DNA of 32,474 nucleotides from CACIIZ01 sp045565285 (GTDB taxonomy: Bacteria; Pseudomonadota; Alphaproteobacteria; Rhodobacterales; Rhodobacteraceae), in the NCBI GenBank assembly GCA_045565285.1, contig JBJLFR010000020.1, positions 1-32,474 of the forward strand, written 5' to 3'. Positions 16,807 to 24,721 of the stretch are shown piece after piece. The number at the start of each line of letters is the position of its first letter. Position 1 is the first letter of the stretch. A program made the position numbers and the translations under genes. The notes under the pieces were generated by a model, which did no database searches, was not told the DNA's origin, and saw only the letters and a program-made list of their open reading frames with translations.

Positions 16807-17586
16807 TTATTTAAGAAAATTCTTTAAAAGATATGAAAATTCAACTGGATTATCAATACATGGTAGATGTCCAGAATTATTGATAATCTTAAAAATACAA
16901 TTTTTAATTAGCTTGGAAGTAGCCTCAACTAAAATTGGAGGAGTAGATTTATCATCTGATCCTACAATTACTAAAGTTGGTTTATTTATTAAATGAGTAG
17001 TATTAGTTAAATCTGTATCTTTAATAGCTTCACAACATGCAATATAACCGTCTAGTGAAGTAACATTTAACATATTTTTATAAATTTGGATTTCATCAAA
17101 ATTCATAGAAATAAAATCTTCAGAAAACCACCTAGAAATTATAGAATCTGAAATTCCTGTTATACCCAGTTTTTTTACCAAATTTATTCTATCATTCCAA
17201 ATAGCTGAATTTCCAATTTTTACAGCTGTATCGCATAAAATTAATTTTTTTATCAAATTTGGTTTTATAGAAACTAGTTTTTGGGCTATCATCCCGCCAA
17301 TTGATATTCCTACTAAATTAACCTCTTTTATTCTCAAATGATCTAGAAGATCTGATATGTCTAGAGCTAAATCTTCTATGCTTATATTTCCATTAGGTTT
17401 ACTAGAAAGTCCATGCCCCCTTTTGTCATAAGTAATAATACGATAATCACTTTTAAAGGAATCTATTATTTTATACCAAAGTCTATTATCCGTTCCTAAA
17501 GAATTAGAAAAACAAATAACTTCATTATTCTGACAACCATAATCTTCGTAATTTATAATAGTTTTTCCATTATTAAAAAATTTCAT
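16807..17586 (-). CDS. pcaD: 3-oxoadipate enol-lactonase
   Basis: This 259-residue alpha/beta hydrolase has the nucleophile elbow GISIGG with Ser95, the acid Asp212 in VGSDDKSTPP and His240 in NSGHLPCID. The oxyanion-region segment FSNSLGTDNRLWYKI (residues 26-40) is characteristic of PcaD. It hydrolyses the enol-lactone to 3-oxoadipate. It is the promoter-proximal gene of the pca operon, divergent from the sixA-like gene across a 79-base spacer that holds a 12-base palindrome. Alpha/beta hydrolases are often misassigned, but here the operon position and motifs agree. Confidence 0.92.
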   Translation of the reverse strand: MKFFNNGKTIINYEDYGCQNNEVICFSNSLGTDNRLWYKIIDSFKSDYRIITYDKRGHGLSSKPNGNISIEDLALDISDLLDHLRIKEVNLVGISIGGMIAQKLVSIKPNLIKKLILCDTAVKIGNSAIWNDRINLVKKLGITGISDSIISRWFSEDFISMNFDEIQIYKNMLNVTSLDGYIACCEAIKDTDLTNTTHLINKPTLVIVGSDDKSTPPILVEATSKLIKNCIFKIINNSGHLPCIDNPVEFSYLLKNFLK

Positions 17587-17595
17587 GAATATAAT

Positions 17596-17607
17596 TTTAC
17601 ATGTAAA
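17596..17607. promoter_or_regulatory. Perfect 12-base palindrome upstream of the pca operon (possible operator)
   Basis: TTTACATGTAAA lies 10-21 bases upstream of the pcaD ATG, in the spacer shared with the divergent sixA-like gene. Its CATG core makes it more notable than the purely A/T inverted repeat at 17614-17629, which may be chance in this composition. It could be an operator for a pca regulator encoded elsewhere. There is no direct evidence for binding. Confidence 0.3.
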
Positions 17608-17665
17608 TCATTAAATTTAATATTAAATTATTTATTTTTTTTTATTTTTATTTAAAAATTAAAAA

Positions 17666-18205
17666 ATGACAAAAAAACTTTTACTTTTAAGGCATGCAAA
17701 ATCTTATTGGGGAGAAAGTGGTCGCTTGCAATTTAAGGGAAATGATCATGACAGACCATTAAATGAAAGAGGAAGAAAAACAAATAAATTAATGTCTCAA
17801 TATTTTTTAGATAAGAATATAAATGTAGACTTTATTTTTTCATCTACTGCAAAAAGAGCTACAGAAACATTATTACCGTTTAAAAATAAATTAATATCGA
17901 ATTTTGGGTATGAAACTAAAAAAAAATTATACACTTTTAATTATTATGACTTATTAACATTTACAAAAAGAATTAATGATAAGTATCAAAAGGTAATGTT
18001 AATTAGTCATAATCCAGGCATCCAGGATTTTTGTTTAGAATATGTAATAAATAAACATAATAATCCAGATTTTGAAAAATTGAAGCAAAAATTCCCTACT
18101 TGTGCAGTAGCTATTCTATTAACAAATGCTAAAAATTGGAGTTCGGTTGATAAAAAAGGTTTTGAACTAAAAAAATTGATTATACCAAAATCAATTAGTG
18201 ACTAA
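17666..18205 (+). CDS. SixA-like phosphohistidine phosphatase (histidine phosphatase superfamily)
   Basis: This 179-residue protein begins with the RHG-type motif LLLRHAKS, with Arg9 and the catalytic His10. It continues with HDRPLNERGR (residues 28-37), typical of SixA. Arg64 (STAKRATET) and His115 (LISHNPGIQDF) complete the phosphate pocket. SixA enzymes remove phosphate from histidine phosphotransfer domains, though many homologues have unknown targets. It is transcribed away from the pca operon and precedes dacA by about 57 bases. No two-component gene is nearby to name a partner. Confidence 0.82.
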   Translation: MTKKLLLLRHAKSYWGESGRLQFKGNDHDRPLNERGRKTNKLMSQYFLDKNINVDFIFSSTAKRATETLLPFKNKLISNFGYETKKKLYTFNYYDLLTFTKRINDKYQKVMLISHNPGIQDFCLEYVINKHNNPDFEKLKQKFPTCAVAILLTNAKNWSSVDKKGFELKKLIIPKSISD

Positions 18206-18262
18206 ATTATACAAGTAATATATCTTTAAATATGTTTTCATTATGTGTTAAAATTTAAATTT

Positions 18263-19498
18263 ATGATTGATAATTTATATATTAAAAATTTCATTATAAA
18301 ATGTCTTTATAAATTTATACAAGTTTTTAAATTTTACTTATTAGGTATTATTTTTTTATTTTTATTTTCTAATACATTTGTTTTTAGTTTTGACACTACT
18401 GCTAAATCAGCAATTGTATATGATGAAACTACTAATTCTATTCTTTTTGAAAAATTAGCAGATAAACCCCTACCCCCAGCATCAATGTCAAAATTGATGA
18501 CACTTCTATTAACTTTTGAAGCATTAGAGGAAAAAAGAATTTCACTCTCTACTAAATTTAGGGTCTCAGAAAAAGCTTCAAAAAAAGGTGGTTCCACTAT
18601 GTTTTTGGAAAAAAATCAATTAGTAAGCGTAGAAGATTTGATAAAAGGAATAAGTGTTGTTTCTGGCAATGATGCATGTATTGTGCTTGCTGAGGGTTTA
18701 AATGGAACAGAGGAAAGTTTTGTTCAAAGGATGAATTTAAAAGTTAAGGATCTTGGCTTAAAAAATTCAAACTTTAATAATTCAACAGGTTGGCCATCAC
18801 CAGGACATGTGATGAGTGTAAGGGATCTTTTAAAAATTGCTATTATTATAAAAAATGAATATCCTAACTTTTACAAATATTTTTTAGATACTGAATTTAC
18901 TTGGAATGAAATCACTCAACCTAATAGAAACCCATTATTAAATCTAAATCTTGGTGTAGATGGGTTAAAAACTGGTCATACAAACGAAGCTGGGTATGGG
19001 TTAGTAGCTTCTAGTAAATTAGGAAAAAGAAGAGTAACTTTAGTTATTGCTGGAACAAAATCTAAGGAGGAAAGAAAATTAGAAGGCGAAAAATTACTTC
19101 AATGGGCTTACAGAGATTTTAAAATTGTTGAAATTTTTCCAAAAGATCATTTTTTAGGAAAAGCTCCCATTTGGATTGGAGCTGAAGATTATGTAGAATT
19201 AAAGACTAATGAAAAAATCGAAGAACTTCTTCCATATGGTAAATTAAATGAAATTAAAGCTGAAGTACATGTAAATAGTCCAATTGCTGCTCCAATCGAT
19301 AACAATCAAGAGATAGGAACTCTAAAAATTTTTATACCAAGTTTTATAGAAGGTGAGAAAGATAGAGTAGTAGAGCACCCTATTGTAAGTAAATCTAATA
19401 TTTCCAAAGGAGGATTTGCTAAAAAATTCATAGCAGCATTAAAAGTAAGCTTTTTCCAAATTTCTCAATTATTTAATTTAAAAAAATTATTGAATTAG
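18263..19498 (+). CDS. dacA: D-alanyl-D-alanine carboxypeptidase (PBP5/6 family)
   Basis: This protein of about 411 residues trims the terminal D-Ala of peptidoglycan stem peptides in the periplasm. The penicillin-binding motifs are SMSK (Ser74 to Lys77), SGN (134-136) and KTG (236-238). A hydrophobic signal or anchor segment lies at about 24-43. The C-terminal region (about 280-411) carries the PBP5-type beta domain and an amphipathic tail that may sit on the membrane. ATG 18263 is preferred; an in-frame GTG at 18245 would add six residues. Neither has a clear ribosome-binding site. It heads the conserved alphaproteobacterial run dacA-tmk-holB-tatD-MBL. Confidence 0.92.
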   Translation: MIDNLYIKNFIIKCLYKFIQVFKFYLLGIIFLFLFSNTFVFSFDTTAKSAIVYDETTNSILFEKLADKPLPPASMSKLMTLLLTFEALEEKRISLSTKFRVSEKASKKGGSTMFLEKNQLVSVEDLIKGISVVSGNDACIVLAEGLNGTEESFVQRMNLKVKDLGLKNSNFNNSTGWPSPGHVMSVRDLLKIAIIIKNEYPNFYKYFLDTEFTWNEITQPNRNPLLNLNLGVDGLKTGHTNEAGYGLVASSKLGKRRVTLVIAGTKSKEERKLEGEKLLQWAYRDFKIVEIFPKDHFLGKAPIWIGAEDYVELKTNEKIEELLPYGKLNEIKAEVHVNSPIAAPIDNNQEIGTLKIFIPSFIEGEKDRVVEHPIVSKSNISKGGFAKKFIAALKVSFFQISQLFNLKKLLN

Positions 19499-19500
19499 TA

Positions 19501-20133
19501 TTGGTTGAAATTTTGTTAGGTAAATTTATAACTTTAGAAGGTATTGATGGTTCAGGAAAAACTACTCAGGGAAAAATTTTAAAAGAAAAATTAAATAAAA
19601 TTGGCAAAGAAGTACTTTTTACAAGAGAACCTGGTGGAGTTAAAGGTGCTGAGGAAATACGAGAACTTCTTGTTCAAGGAGATAAAGATCGATGGTCAAA
19701 TATCACTGAAATATTACTTTTTTTTGCATCAAGAAGACACCATTTAGAGAAAACCCTACTTCCTGCAATCAATGAAGGAAAAATTGTAATTTGTGATAGA
19801 TTTACAGATAGTACTATTATATATCAAGGAAGAGATAATTTGCATTTAAAAGAATTGATAATCAAATTAAATAATTCTGTTATTGGGATAATACCTGATT
19901 TAACTTTAATTATAGATGTAGATCCTAATAAAGCTTTAAATAGAGGCTTAAAAAGAAGGTCAAAAGAGTTGCGATTTGAGACATTTGGTTTAGAATTTCA
20001 AACAAAAGCTAGAAATGGGTATATTTCCTTGTCCAAAACAGATAAGAGATATATTTTAATTGATGGAAACAATACCGAAGAAAAAGTTCATCAATTAATT
20101 TGGCAAAAAGTATGTAATTTTTTAAATTTTTAA
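19501..20133 (+). CDS. tmk: Thymidylate kinase
   Basis: This 210-residue enzyme phosphorylates dTMP to dTDP for DNA synthesis. The P-loop GIDGSGKTT is at residues 14-22, the DRF motif is in VICDRFTDST, and the LID region (RSKELRFETFGLEFQ) follows the usual order. The start is taken as TTG 19501, two bases after the dacA stop; a second in-frame TTG at 19513 would give LGKFITLEG and is also possible. No ATG precedes the P-loop. The adjacency to dacA and holB is a standard alphaproteobacterial order. Confidence 0.94.
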   Translation: MVEILLGKFITLEGIDGSGKTTQGKILKEKLNKIGKEVLFTREPGGVKGAEEIRELLVQGDKDRWSNITEILLFFASRRHHLEKTLLPAINEGKIVICDRFTDSTIIYQGRDNLHLKELIIKLNNSVIGIIPDLTLIIDVDPNKALNRGLKRRSKELRFETFGLEFQTKARNGYISLSKTDKRYILIDGNNTEEKVHQLIWQKVCNFLNF

Positions 20134-20154
20134 TTTAAAGTTTGATTTAAAAAA

Positions 20155-21255
20155 ATGGAAGAATTAGAAGTAGATAAAATTCCTAATGTTCCTCATCCAC
20201 GCACAAACAAAAAAATTTATGGTCATAATAAAGCTAAAAATTTATTTTTAAAAAGTTTAAAAATAGGAAAGTTACACCATGCATGGTTAATTCACGGACC
20301 AAAAGGTGTAGGGAAAGCTACACTAGCATGGAAAATAGCAAAACTTTTACAAAATGGTTTTAAAGACTTTGATAAAATAGAAGAAGAAAGTGAACTTTCT
20401 TTGATATCTAGAAGAATTGAAGCTTTATCTGAACAAAGTATATTACTATGTAGAAGGCAATTTGATAAGACAAAAAAAAGATTTCTTCAAGAAATTTCAG
20501 TTGATGAAATAAGAAAAATTAATCATTTTTTTTCTTTATCTAATACTTCATCTAACTATAGAATAGTTATTATTGATAATATTAATGAATTAAGTATTGC
20601 AGCTTCAAACGCTTTACTTAAAATATTAGAAGAACCGCCTTCAAATGGAGTTTTTATTTTAATATCAGAAAACAAAAGATCTATTTTACCAACAATACTT
20701 TCCCGCTGCAGAATTTTAGAGTGCAATTCTCTTAAATTTGTTACCTTTCAAAAAGTAATGTTATCTTTAAATAAAAATAATTTTCCGATCGATCAATTAA
20801 AAAAATTATACAATATATCAGGAGGATCAATTGGTAAAGCATTAGAAATAGATAGTAATAATGGATTAAAAATTTTTGATAAATTAGTAAAAATTTTAAT
20901 TTCTGAGGATGAACCAACTGATGAAAATATCTGGGAATTATTAATGATGAACCATTCTTTTGAAACTACAAAAGAATACCACAAATTTTTATTCGACTTA
21001 TTATTATCTGCTATTAGACAAATTACTATATCTTTAGTTACTAATCAAAAAACTTCTTTAATCGAGTACGATATAAAGGAAAATAAAAAAAATGAGAAAA
21101 ATGATTGTGAAAAGTATTTTCCTTATTCACTTATTTACTCAAAAATAATAGAAGATCTAAATGATGCATTAAAAGTTAACCTAAATTTATCAGATATTTT
21201 ATTTACTACGTTTTTAAAAATTAAAAAAATAAATAAAATTTTCAGATCAATTTAA
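20155..21255 (+). CDS. holB: DNA polymerase III subunit delta prime
   Basis: This 366-residue clamp-loader AAA+ subunit has the Walker-A-like GPKGVGKAT (residues 48-56), the segment IIDNINELS followed by ALLKILEEPP, and the sensor-1/SRC motif ILSRCRIL. With delta and tau/gamma it loads the beta sliding clamp. The four-Cys zinc module of E. coli delta prime is not evident, which is common in alphaproteobacterial versions. The start ATG lies 21 bases after tmk. The gene has the lowest-complexity AT-rich C-terminus of this run, but no sign of disruption. Confidence 0.9.
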   Translation: MEELEVDKIPNVPHPRTNKKIYGHNKAKNLFLKSLKIGKLHHAWLIHGPKGVGKATLAWKIAKLLQNGFKDFDKIEEESELSLISRRIEALSEQSILLCRRQFDKTKKRFLQEISVDEIRKINHFFSLSNTSSNYRIVIIDNINELSIAASNALLKILEEPPSNGVFILISENKRSILPTILSRCRILECNSLKFVTFQKVMLSLNKNNFPIDQLKKLYNISGGSIGKALEIDSNNGLKIFDKLVKILISEDEPTDENIWELLMMNHSFETTKEYHKFLFDLLLSAIRQITISLVTNQKTSLIEYDIKENKKNEKNDCEKYFPYSLIYSKIIEDLNDALKVNLNLSDILFTTFLKIKKINKIFRSI

Positions 21256-21283
21256 TTATTTTATAAAAATAAGAAGGTAATAA

Positions 21284-22060
21284 TTGAAAATAATAGATAG
21301 TCATTGTCACTTAGATTTTGATAAGTTCGATTCTGATTTAGATGAAGTAATAAATAGAGCAAAAAATACCGGAATTTCTAAAATATTGACTATTTGTACG
21401 CAAAAAGAAAAATTAGCAAAGACCCTTAGTATTTGTGAAAACAATGAATTTATTTTTTTTGCTTATGGTTTGCATCCTTTAAATGTTGGAAAAGAAAAAA
21501 TAGAAACAAAAGAAATACTAAAAATTTCTGGTCATAATAAGATGATTGCAATTGGGGAATCTGGACTTGACTACTATTATAGTAAAGATACGATAAAGTT
21601 ACAAAAAAAGAGCTTTATTGAACATATAAAAATATCACAAAAAACAAAATTACCTCTTGTTATTCATTCTAGAGATGCAGATGAAGATATGCGAACCATT
21701 TTAAGTGAAGAGTATGAAAAAAATCCTTTTATTGCAGTTATGCATTGTTTTTCAGCTGGTAAATCTTTAGCAAATACTGCAATTGAATTAGGTTTTTATT
21801 TATCGATGTCTGGTATTGTAACATTCCCCAAGAGTAATGATTTATGTGATATTTTTTCTAGAGTCCCAATTGAGCAAGTCTTAGTTGAAACAGATTCTCC
21901 ATATCTTTCGCCAGTACCATTTAGGGGAAAAAGAAACGAACCGTCTTATATTGTTAATACTGTAAAAAAAGGTGCCGAAATATTTTCAATAAGTCCAAAT
22001 AGTTTTAGTGAAATAACTTCAAAAAATTTTAATCGTTTATTTAAGAAAGCAAGTGTTTGA
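21284..22060 (+). CDS. tatD: TatD-family metal-dependent deoxyribonuclease
   Basis: This 258-residue TIM-barrel hydrolase has the metal-site residues His7 and His9 (IDSHCHLDF), Glu92 (IGESGLDYY), His128 (VIHSRDAD), His154 (VMHCFS) and Asp204 (VETDSPYL). The start is TTG at 21284, supported by AGAAGGT with its core ending six bases upstream. The TGA stop overlaps the TTG start of the next gene by two bases. TatD homologues act as 3'-5' exonucleases or DNases in DNA repair and decay. In many alphaproteobacteria metG sits between holB and tatD; here it is absent. Confidence 0.93.
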   Translation: MKIIDSHCHLDFDKFDSDLDEVINRAKNTGISKILTICTQKEKLAKTLSICENNEFIFFAYGLHPLNVGKEKIETKEILKISGHNKMIAIGESGLDYYYSKDTIKLQKKSFIEHIKISQKTKLPLVIHSRDADEDMRTILSEEYEKNPFIAVMHCFSAGKSLANTAIELGFYLSMSGIVTFPKSNDLCDIFSRVPIEQVLVETDSPYLSPVPFRGKRNEPSYIVNTVKKGAEIFSISPNSFSEITSKNFNRLFKKASV

Positions 22061-22863
22061 ATAAAGATAATGTAGATAATTTATCATTTACAATTTTAGG
22101 ATGTGGATCATCTGGAGGAGTGCCTAGATTAAGTGATGGATGGGGTTTATGTGATCCAAATAATATAAAAAATAATAGACTTAGATGTTCACTACTATTA
22201 ACTCACGAAACTATGCTAGGAAAATCTTGGTACTTAATTGATACTAGTCCTGATCTTCGACAGCAACTTTTAAATACAAAAATAAATTATTTAGATGGAG
22301 TTATCTTTACACATTCTCATGCTGATCATATGCACGGAATAGATGATTTGAGAATGATATTTTTTAAAAGGAAAAGCCGAATACCCATATGGGGTAACTA
22401 CGAAACTTTAAATCGAATTAATTTATCTTTTAAATATCTTTTAGAACAAGAATCGGGAACTAAATACCCTCCTATTTTAATTTCTAATACAATAAATGAT
22501 AATTTTAACTTAAATGGAACAAGTGGAAAAATTTTAGTGGAACCTTTACTGGTAAAGCATGGTGACATTGATGCATTAGGATTTAAAATAAATAAAATGG
22601 CATACATACCAGATATCTCAGATTTTTATAATGATACTTTCTCTAAATTATATAATCTAGATATTCTAATTATCGACGCATTGAGAAGAAATCCTCACCC
22701 AGCTCATGCTCATTTGGAAAAAACATTAAATTGGATAGAAGAATTAAAACCTAAAAAAGCTATCTTAACGAATATGCATAATGATCTTGACTATGAAACA
22801 ATAAAAAAAGAAACTCCTACTAATGTAAATCCAGCATATGATGGTCTCATAATAAATTTATAA
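22057..22863 (+). CDS. PhnP-like MBL-fold metallo-hydrolase
   Basis: This 268-residue metallo-beta-lactamase-fold protein has a glycine-rich N-terminus (LGCGSSGGVP) and the metal motif THSHADHMHGIDDLR with His86, His88, Asp90 and His91. The GIDDLR extension marks the PhnP/phosphodiesterase-like branch. The start TTG overlaps the tatD stop, consistent with translational coupling. It is the conserved partner downstream of tatD in alphaproteobacteria. PhnP proper cleaves cyclic ribose phosphates in phosphonate breakdown, but no phn gene is nearby, so the substrate is not assigned. Confidence 0.88.
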   Translation: MNKDNVDNLSFTILGCGSSGGVPRLSDGWGLCDPNNIKNNRLRCSLLLTHETMLGKSWYLIDTSPDLRQQLLNTKINYLDGVIFTHSHADHMHGIDDLRMIFFKRKSRIPIWGNYETLNRINLSFKYLLEQESGTKYPPILISNTINDNFNLNGTSGKILVEPLLVKHGDIDALGFKINKMAYIPDISDFYNDTFSKLYNLDILIIDALRRNPHPAHAHLEKTLNWIEELKPKKAILTNMHNDLDYETIKKETPTNVNPAYDGLIINL

Positions 22864-22872
22864 ATATTTATA

Positions 22873-23814
22873 ATGATACAAACAATTGCTACAATTATAA
22901 TACCAGTATTTATTATAATTGCTTTAGGATATTTATCTACTTTATTTAAGTTTTTAAAGATTTCTGAAATTCAAATATTAACTAAATTTGCACAAAATAT
23001 TGCATTACCATGTTTATTGTTTGTAAATATTTATCAATTAGATTTAGCTTCAGTATTTAGTTTAAATCTTTTATTAACGTTTTATATATCTGCAAGTATT
23101 TCTTTCATTATTGGTATTTTAGGTGGTTATTACTTTTTTTTAAAAAGCTTAACTAACTCTATACCAATAGGTTTTTGTTGTTTATTTTCAAATTCTCTTT
23201 TACTTGGGTTACCCATTACAGAATTAGCATTCGGTGAAGAAGCACTAAAAGCAAATTTTATAATTTTAGCCTTTCATGCACCATTTTGTTATTTAATTGG
23301 AATTTCAGCTATGGAGATATCAATTAATGGTAATCAGAATTTATTGATTGCGTATAAAAAAATATTAAAATCAATTTTATCAAATGCATTAACAGTAGGT
23401 ATTATTTTAGGCTTTTTATTTAATGTTTCTCATCTGACTATGCCATATTTTCTAATTGATGCATTAAACCTTCTTTCTACAGCTGGTATTCCAATAGCTC
23501 TTTTTGCATTAGGTGGTGTATTAACTCAATATAAAGAGGAAGTAATTAATAGCTTACCACATTCAATAATGGTTGCTGTTATTTCATTATTCATTCAACC
23601 TTTACTAACAATTTATTTTGGAAGAAATGTTTTTATTATTACAGAAGAAGAACTTAGGAGTGTGATTATCACAGCAGCCATGGCTCCTGGAGTAAATGCC
23701 TTCATATTTTCAAACATGTACCAAAGGTCAATCGAAATAGCCGCAAGTTCAATTATTTTATGTACAGCAATATCAATATTTTCTAGTGCAGCTTGGATTA
23801 CATTCATAAATTAG
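22873..23814 (+). CDS. AEC (auxin efflux carrier) family permease
   Basis: This 313-residue integral membrane protein has about ten hydrophobic segments arranged as two five-helix halves. Characteristic features are the N-terminal IIIPVFIIIALGYL, the ALPCLLF segment around residue 45, and the second-half segment with GIPIALFALGG. Bacterial members move organic anions such as malate or malonate, but the substrate here is unknown. The start ATG follows the MBL hydrolase stop by nine bases. Its stop codon is immediately followed by a strong intrinsic terminator that closes the transcription unit. Confidence 0.87.
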   Translation: MIQTIATIIIPVFIIIALGYLSTLFKFLKISEIQILTKFAQNIALPCLLFVNIYQLDLASVFSLNLLLTFYISASISFIIGILGGYYFFLKSLTNSIPIGFCCLFSNSLLLGLPITELAFGEEALKANFIILAFHAPFCYLIGISAMEISINGNQNLLIAYKKILKSILSNALTVGIILGFLFNVSHLTMPYFLIDALNLLSTAGIPIALFALGGVLTQYKEEVINSLPHSIMVAVISLFIQPLLTIYFGRNVFIITEEELRSVIITAAMAPGVNAFIFSNMYQRSIEIAASSIILCTAISIFSSAAWITFIN

Positions 23815-23850
23815 CTTCAAAAGACAGTTGAGTCTTTTGAAGCTTTTTTT
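23814..23850 (+). terminator. Rho-independent terminator after the AEC permease gene
   Basis: A perfect 12-base-pair stem (GCTTCAAAAGAC paired with GTCTTTTGAAGC) with a six-base loop is followed directly by seven T residues at 23844-23850. The stem begins at the last base of the stop codon. Read on the minus strand, the hairpin lacks a T tract, so it should mainly stop plus-strand transcripts. Confidence 0.92.
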
Positions 23851-23884
23851 ATAATTTTGCACTAAGTAAGGCCTAAATTATTTC

Positions 23885-23953
23885 TTAAGAATGTCTTCCC
23901 TTTGTTAAGGGACGAGCCAACACCTTACAAATTGCTAAATTAATACCAGACAT
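23885..23953 (-). CDS. Candidate 22-residue small protein or leader peptide, unrecognised
   Basis: From ATG 23953 the reading frame encodes MSGINLAICKVLARPLTK followed by GRHS and TAA. It is basic, with one Cys and a mildly hydrophobic start. The start has the best ribosome-binding site in the window: AAAGGAGGTG, with the AGGAGG core seven bases before the ATG. A promoter-like sequence lies just upstream. Local base composition is visibly more G/C-rich than the flanks. A short hairpin (TCCCTT, four-base loop, AAGGGA) lies within the frame at 23897-23912. I do not recognise the peptide. It has no run of one amino acid, so a classic attenuation leader is unlikely. It could instead be part of a small RNA. 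Confidence 0.45.
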   Translation of the reverse strand: MSGINLAICKVLARPLTKGRHS

Positions 23954-23959
23954 TGGACC

Positions 23960-23969
23960 ACCTCCTTTC
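23960..23969 (-). promoter_or_regulatory. Strong Shine-Dalgarno for the 22-residue ORF
   Basis: On the minus strand the bases read GAAAGGAGGT, continuing into GG. This is near-complete complementarity to the 16S rRNA 3' end with a seven-base spacer to the ATG. Most genes here have weak or no such site, so its strength stands out. Confidence 0.55.
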
Positions 23970-23986
23970 GTTGTTAGAATCAACTT

Positions 23987-24015
23987 ATCATAGAATAAAT
24001 AAGTAAAGCTGAAAA
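23987..24015 (-). promoter_or_regulatory. Sigma-70-like promoter candidate upstream of the 22-residue ORF
   Basis: On the minus strand TTTTCA (24010-24015) and TATGAT (23987-23992) are separated by exactly 17 bases. They match the sigma-70 consensus at four and five of six positions. The site lies between the end of the SDR gene and the small ORF, so the ORF may have its own short transcript. Such matches are common in AT-rich DNA. Confidence 0.35.
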
Positions 24016-24031
24016 TGATTCTTGTTATTAT

Positions 24032-24721
24032 TTAAAATTTTTCTAACCAAGGTCTAAGTTCTATTTCCCATGTCCAACAATTTTTTTCTTGTAAATATAC
24101 ATTATGATAATTTTTGGCAATTTCATCAGGATCTAATTTATTGTTATCATGATTAAAATTTTCAGAAGTACCTTTTTTTGAAATTATTCCATCAATTATA
24201 AAGTGACAAATATGTATATTTTTTGGATGTAATTCTCTTGCTAATGACTGAGCTAAACCTCTCAATCCAAATTTACCCATGGCAAATACAGAAGAATTTG
24301 CAAAACCTTTAGTAGATGCTGATGCACCAGTAAAAAAAATACTTCCTTTTCCTAATTGAAGCATTCGTTTTGTTGCCTGTTGAGCAACTAAAAAACCAGC
24401 ATAGCAAGTAATATCTAAAGCTTCTTTTACTTGATTAGCATTTAATTCTTCTATTGCACCCGCAAAACGTTTTGAAGGATTAAAAATTACAAGATCTAAA
24501 TTTCCTAAATCTTTATCAACATCTTTAAATAACTTATGAACAAAATCTGGTTTTGAAACATCAAATTGAAATAATGATACATTAATTTCTTCTGATAAAT
24601 GTTTAATTTTATTTATATTTCTTGCAACTAATCCAACTCTATAACCATGAGAATGAAATAGTCTGGCTAGTGAAGAGCTTAAACCTTTGCCTGCTCCAAC
24701 TATAAGTACAGAATTTTTCAT
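24032..24721 (-). CDS. SDR-fold oxidoreductase with Phe in place of the catalytic Tyr
   Basis: This 229-residue short-chain dehydrogenase/reductase-like protein has a Rossmann N-terminus (LIVGAGKGLSSSLA, glycines 9, 11 and 13), an NP segment at 81-82 in the place of the usual NAG, and a Ser-rich strand (TGASAS, 131-136). The YxxxK motif reads FAMGK, so Phe146 replaces the catalytic Tyr while Lys150 remains. Other members of this branch also seem to lack the Tyr, so this may be a family trait rather than decay. Its ATG overlaps the TGA of the Fe-S protein gene by four bases, so the two are coupled. Function is unknown; an altered redox role or a cofactor-binding role is possible. Confidence 0.8.
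   Translation of the reverse strand: MKNSVLIVGAGKGLSSSLARLFHSHGYRVGLVARNINKIKHLSEEINVSLFQFDVSKPDFVHKLFKDVDKDLGNLDLVIFNPSKRFAGAIEELNANQVKEALDITCYAGFLVAQQATKRMLQLGKGSIFFTGASASTKGFANSSVFAMGKFGLRGLAQSLARELHPKNIHICHFIIDGIISKKGTSENFNHDNNKLDPDEIAKNYHNVYLQEKNCWTWEIELRPWLEKF

Noticed and set aside
20155..21255. HolB lacks the four-Cys zinc module seen in E. coli.
   Set aside because: This appears common in alphaproteobacterial delta prime proteins and is not a sign of decay.
23955..23975. The plus strand reads GGACCACCTCCTTTCG, resembling the 3' end of 16S rRNA.
   Set aside because: No upstream 16S sequence is present. It is simply the complement of the strong Shine-Dalgarno on the minus strand.
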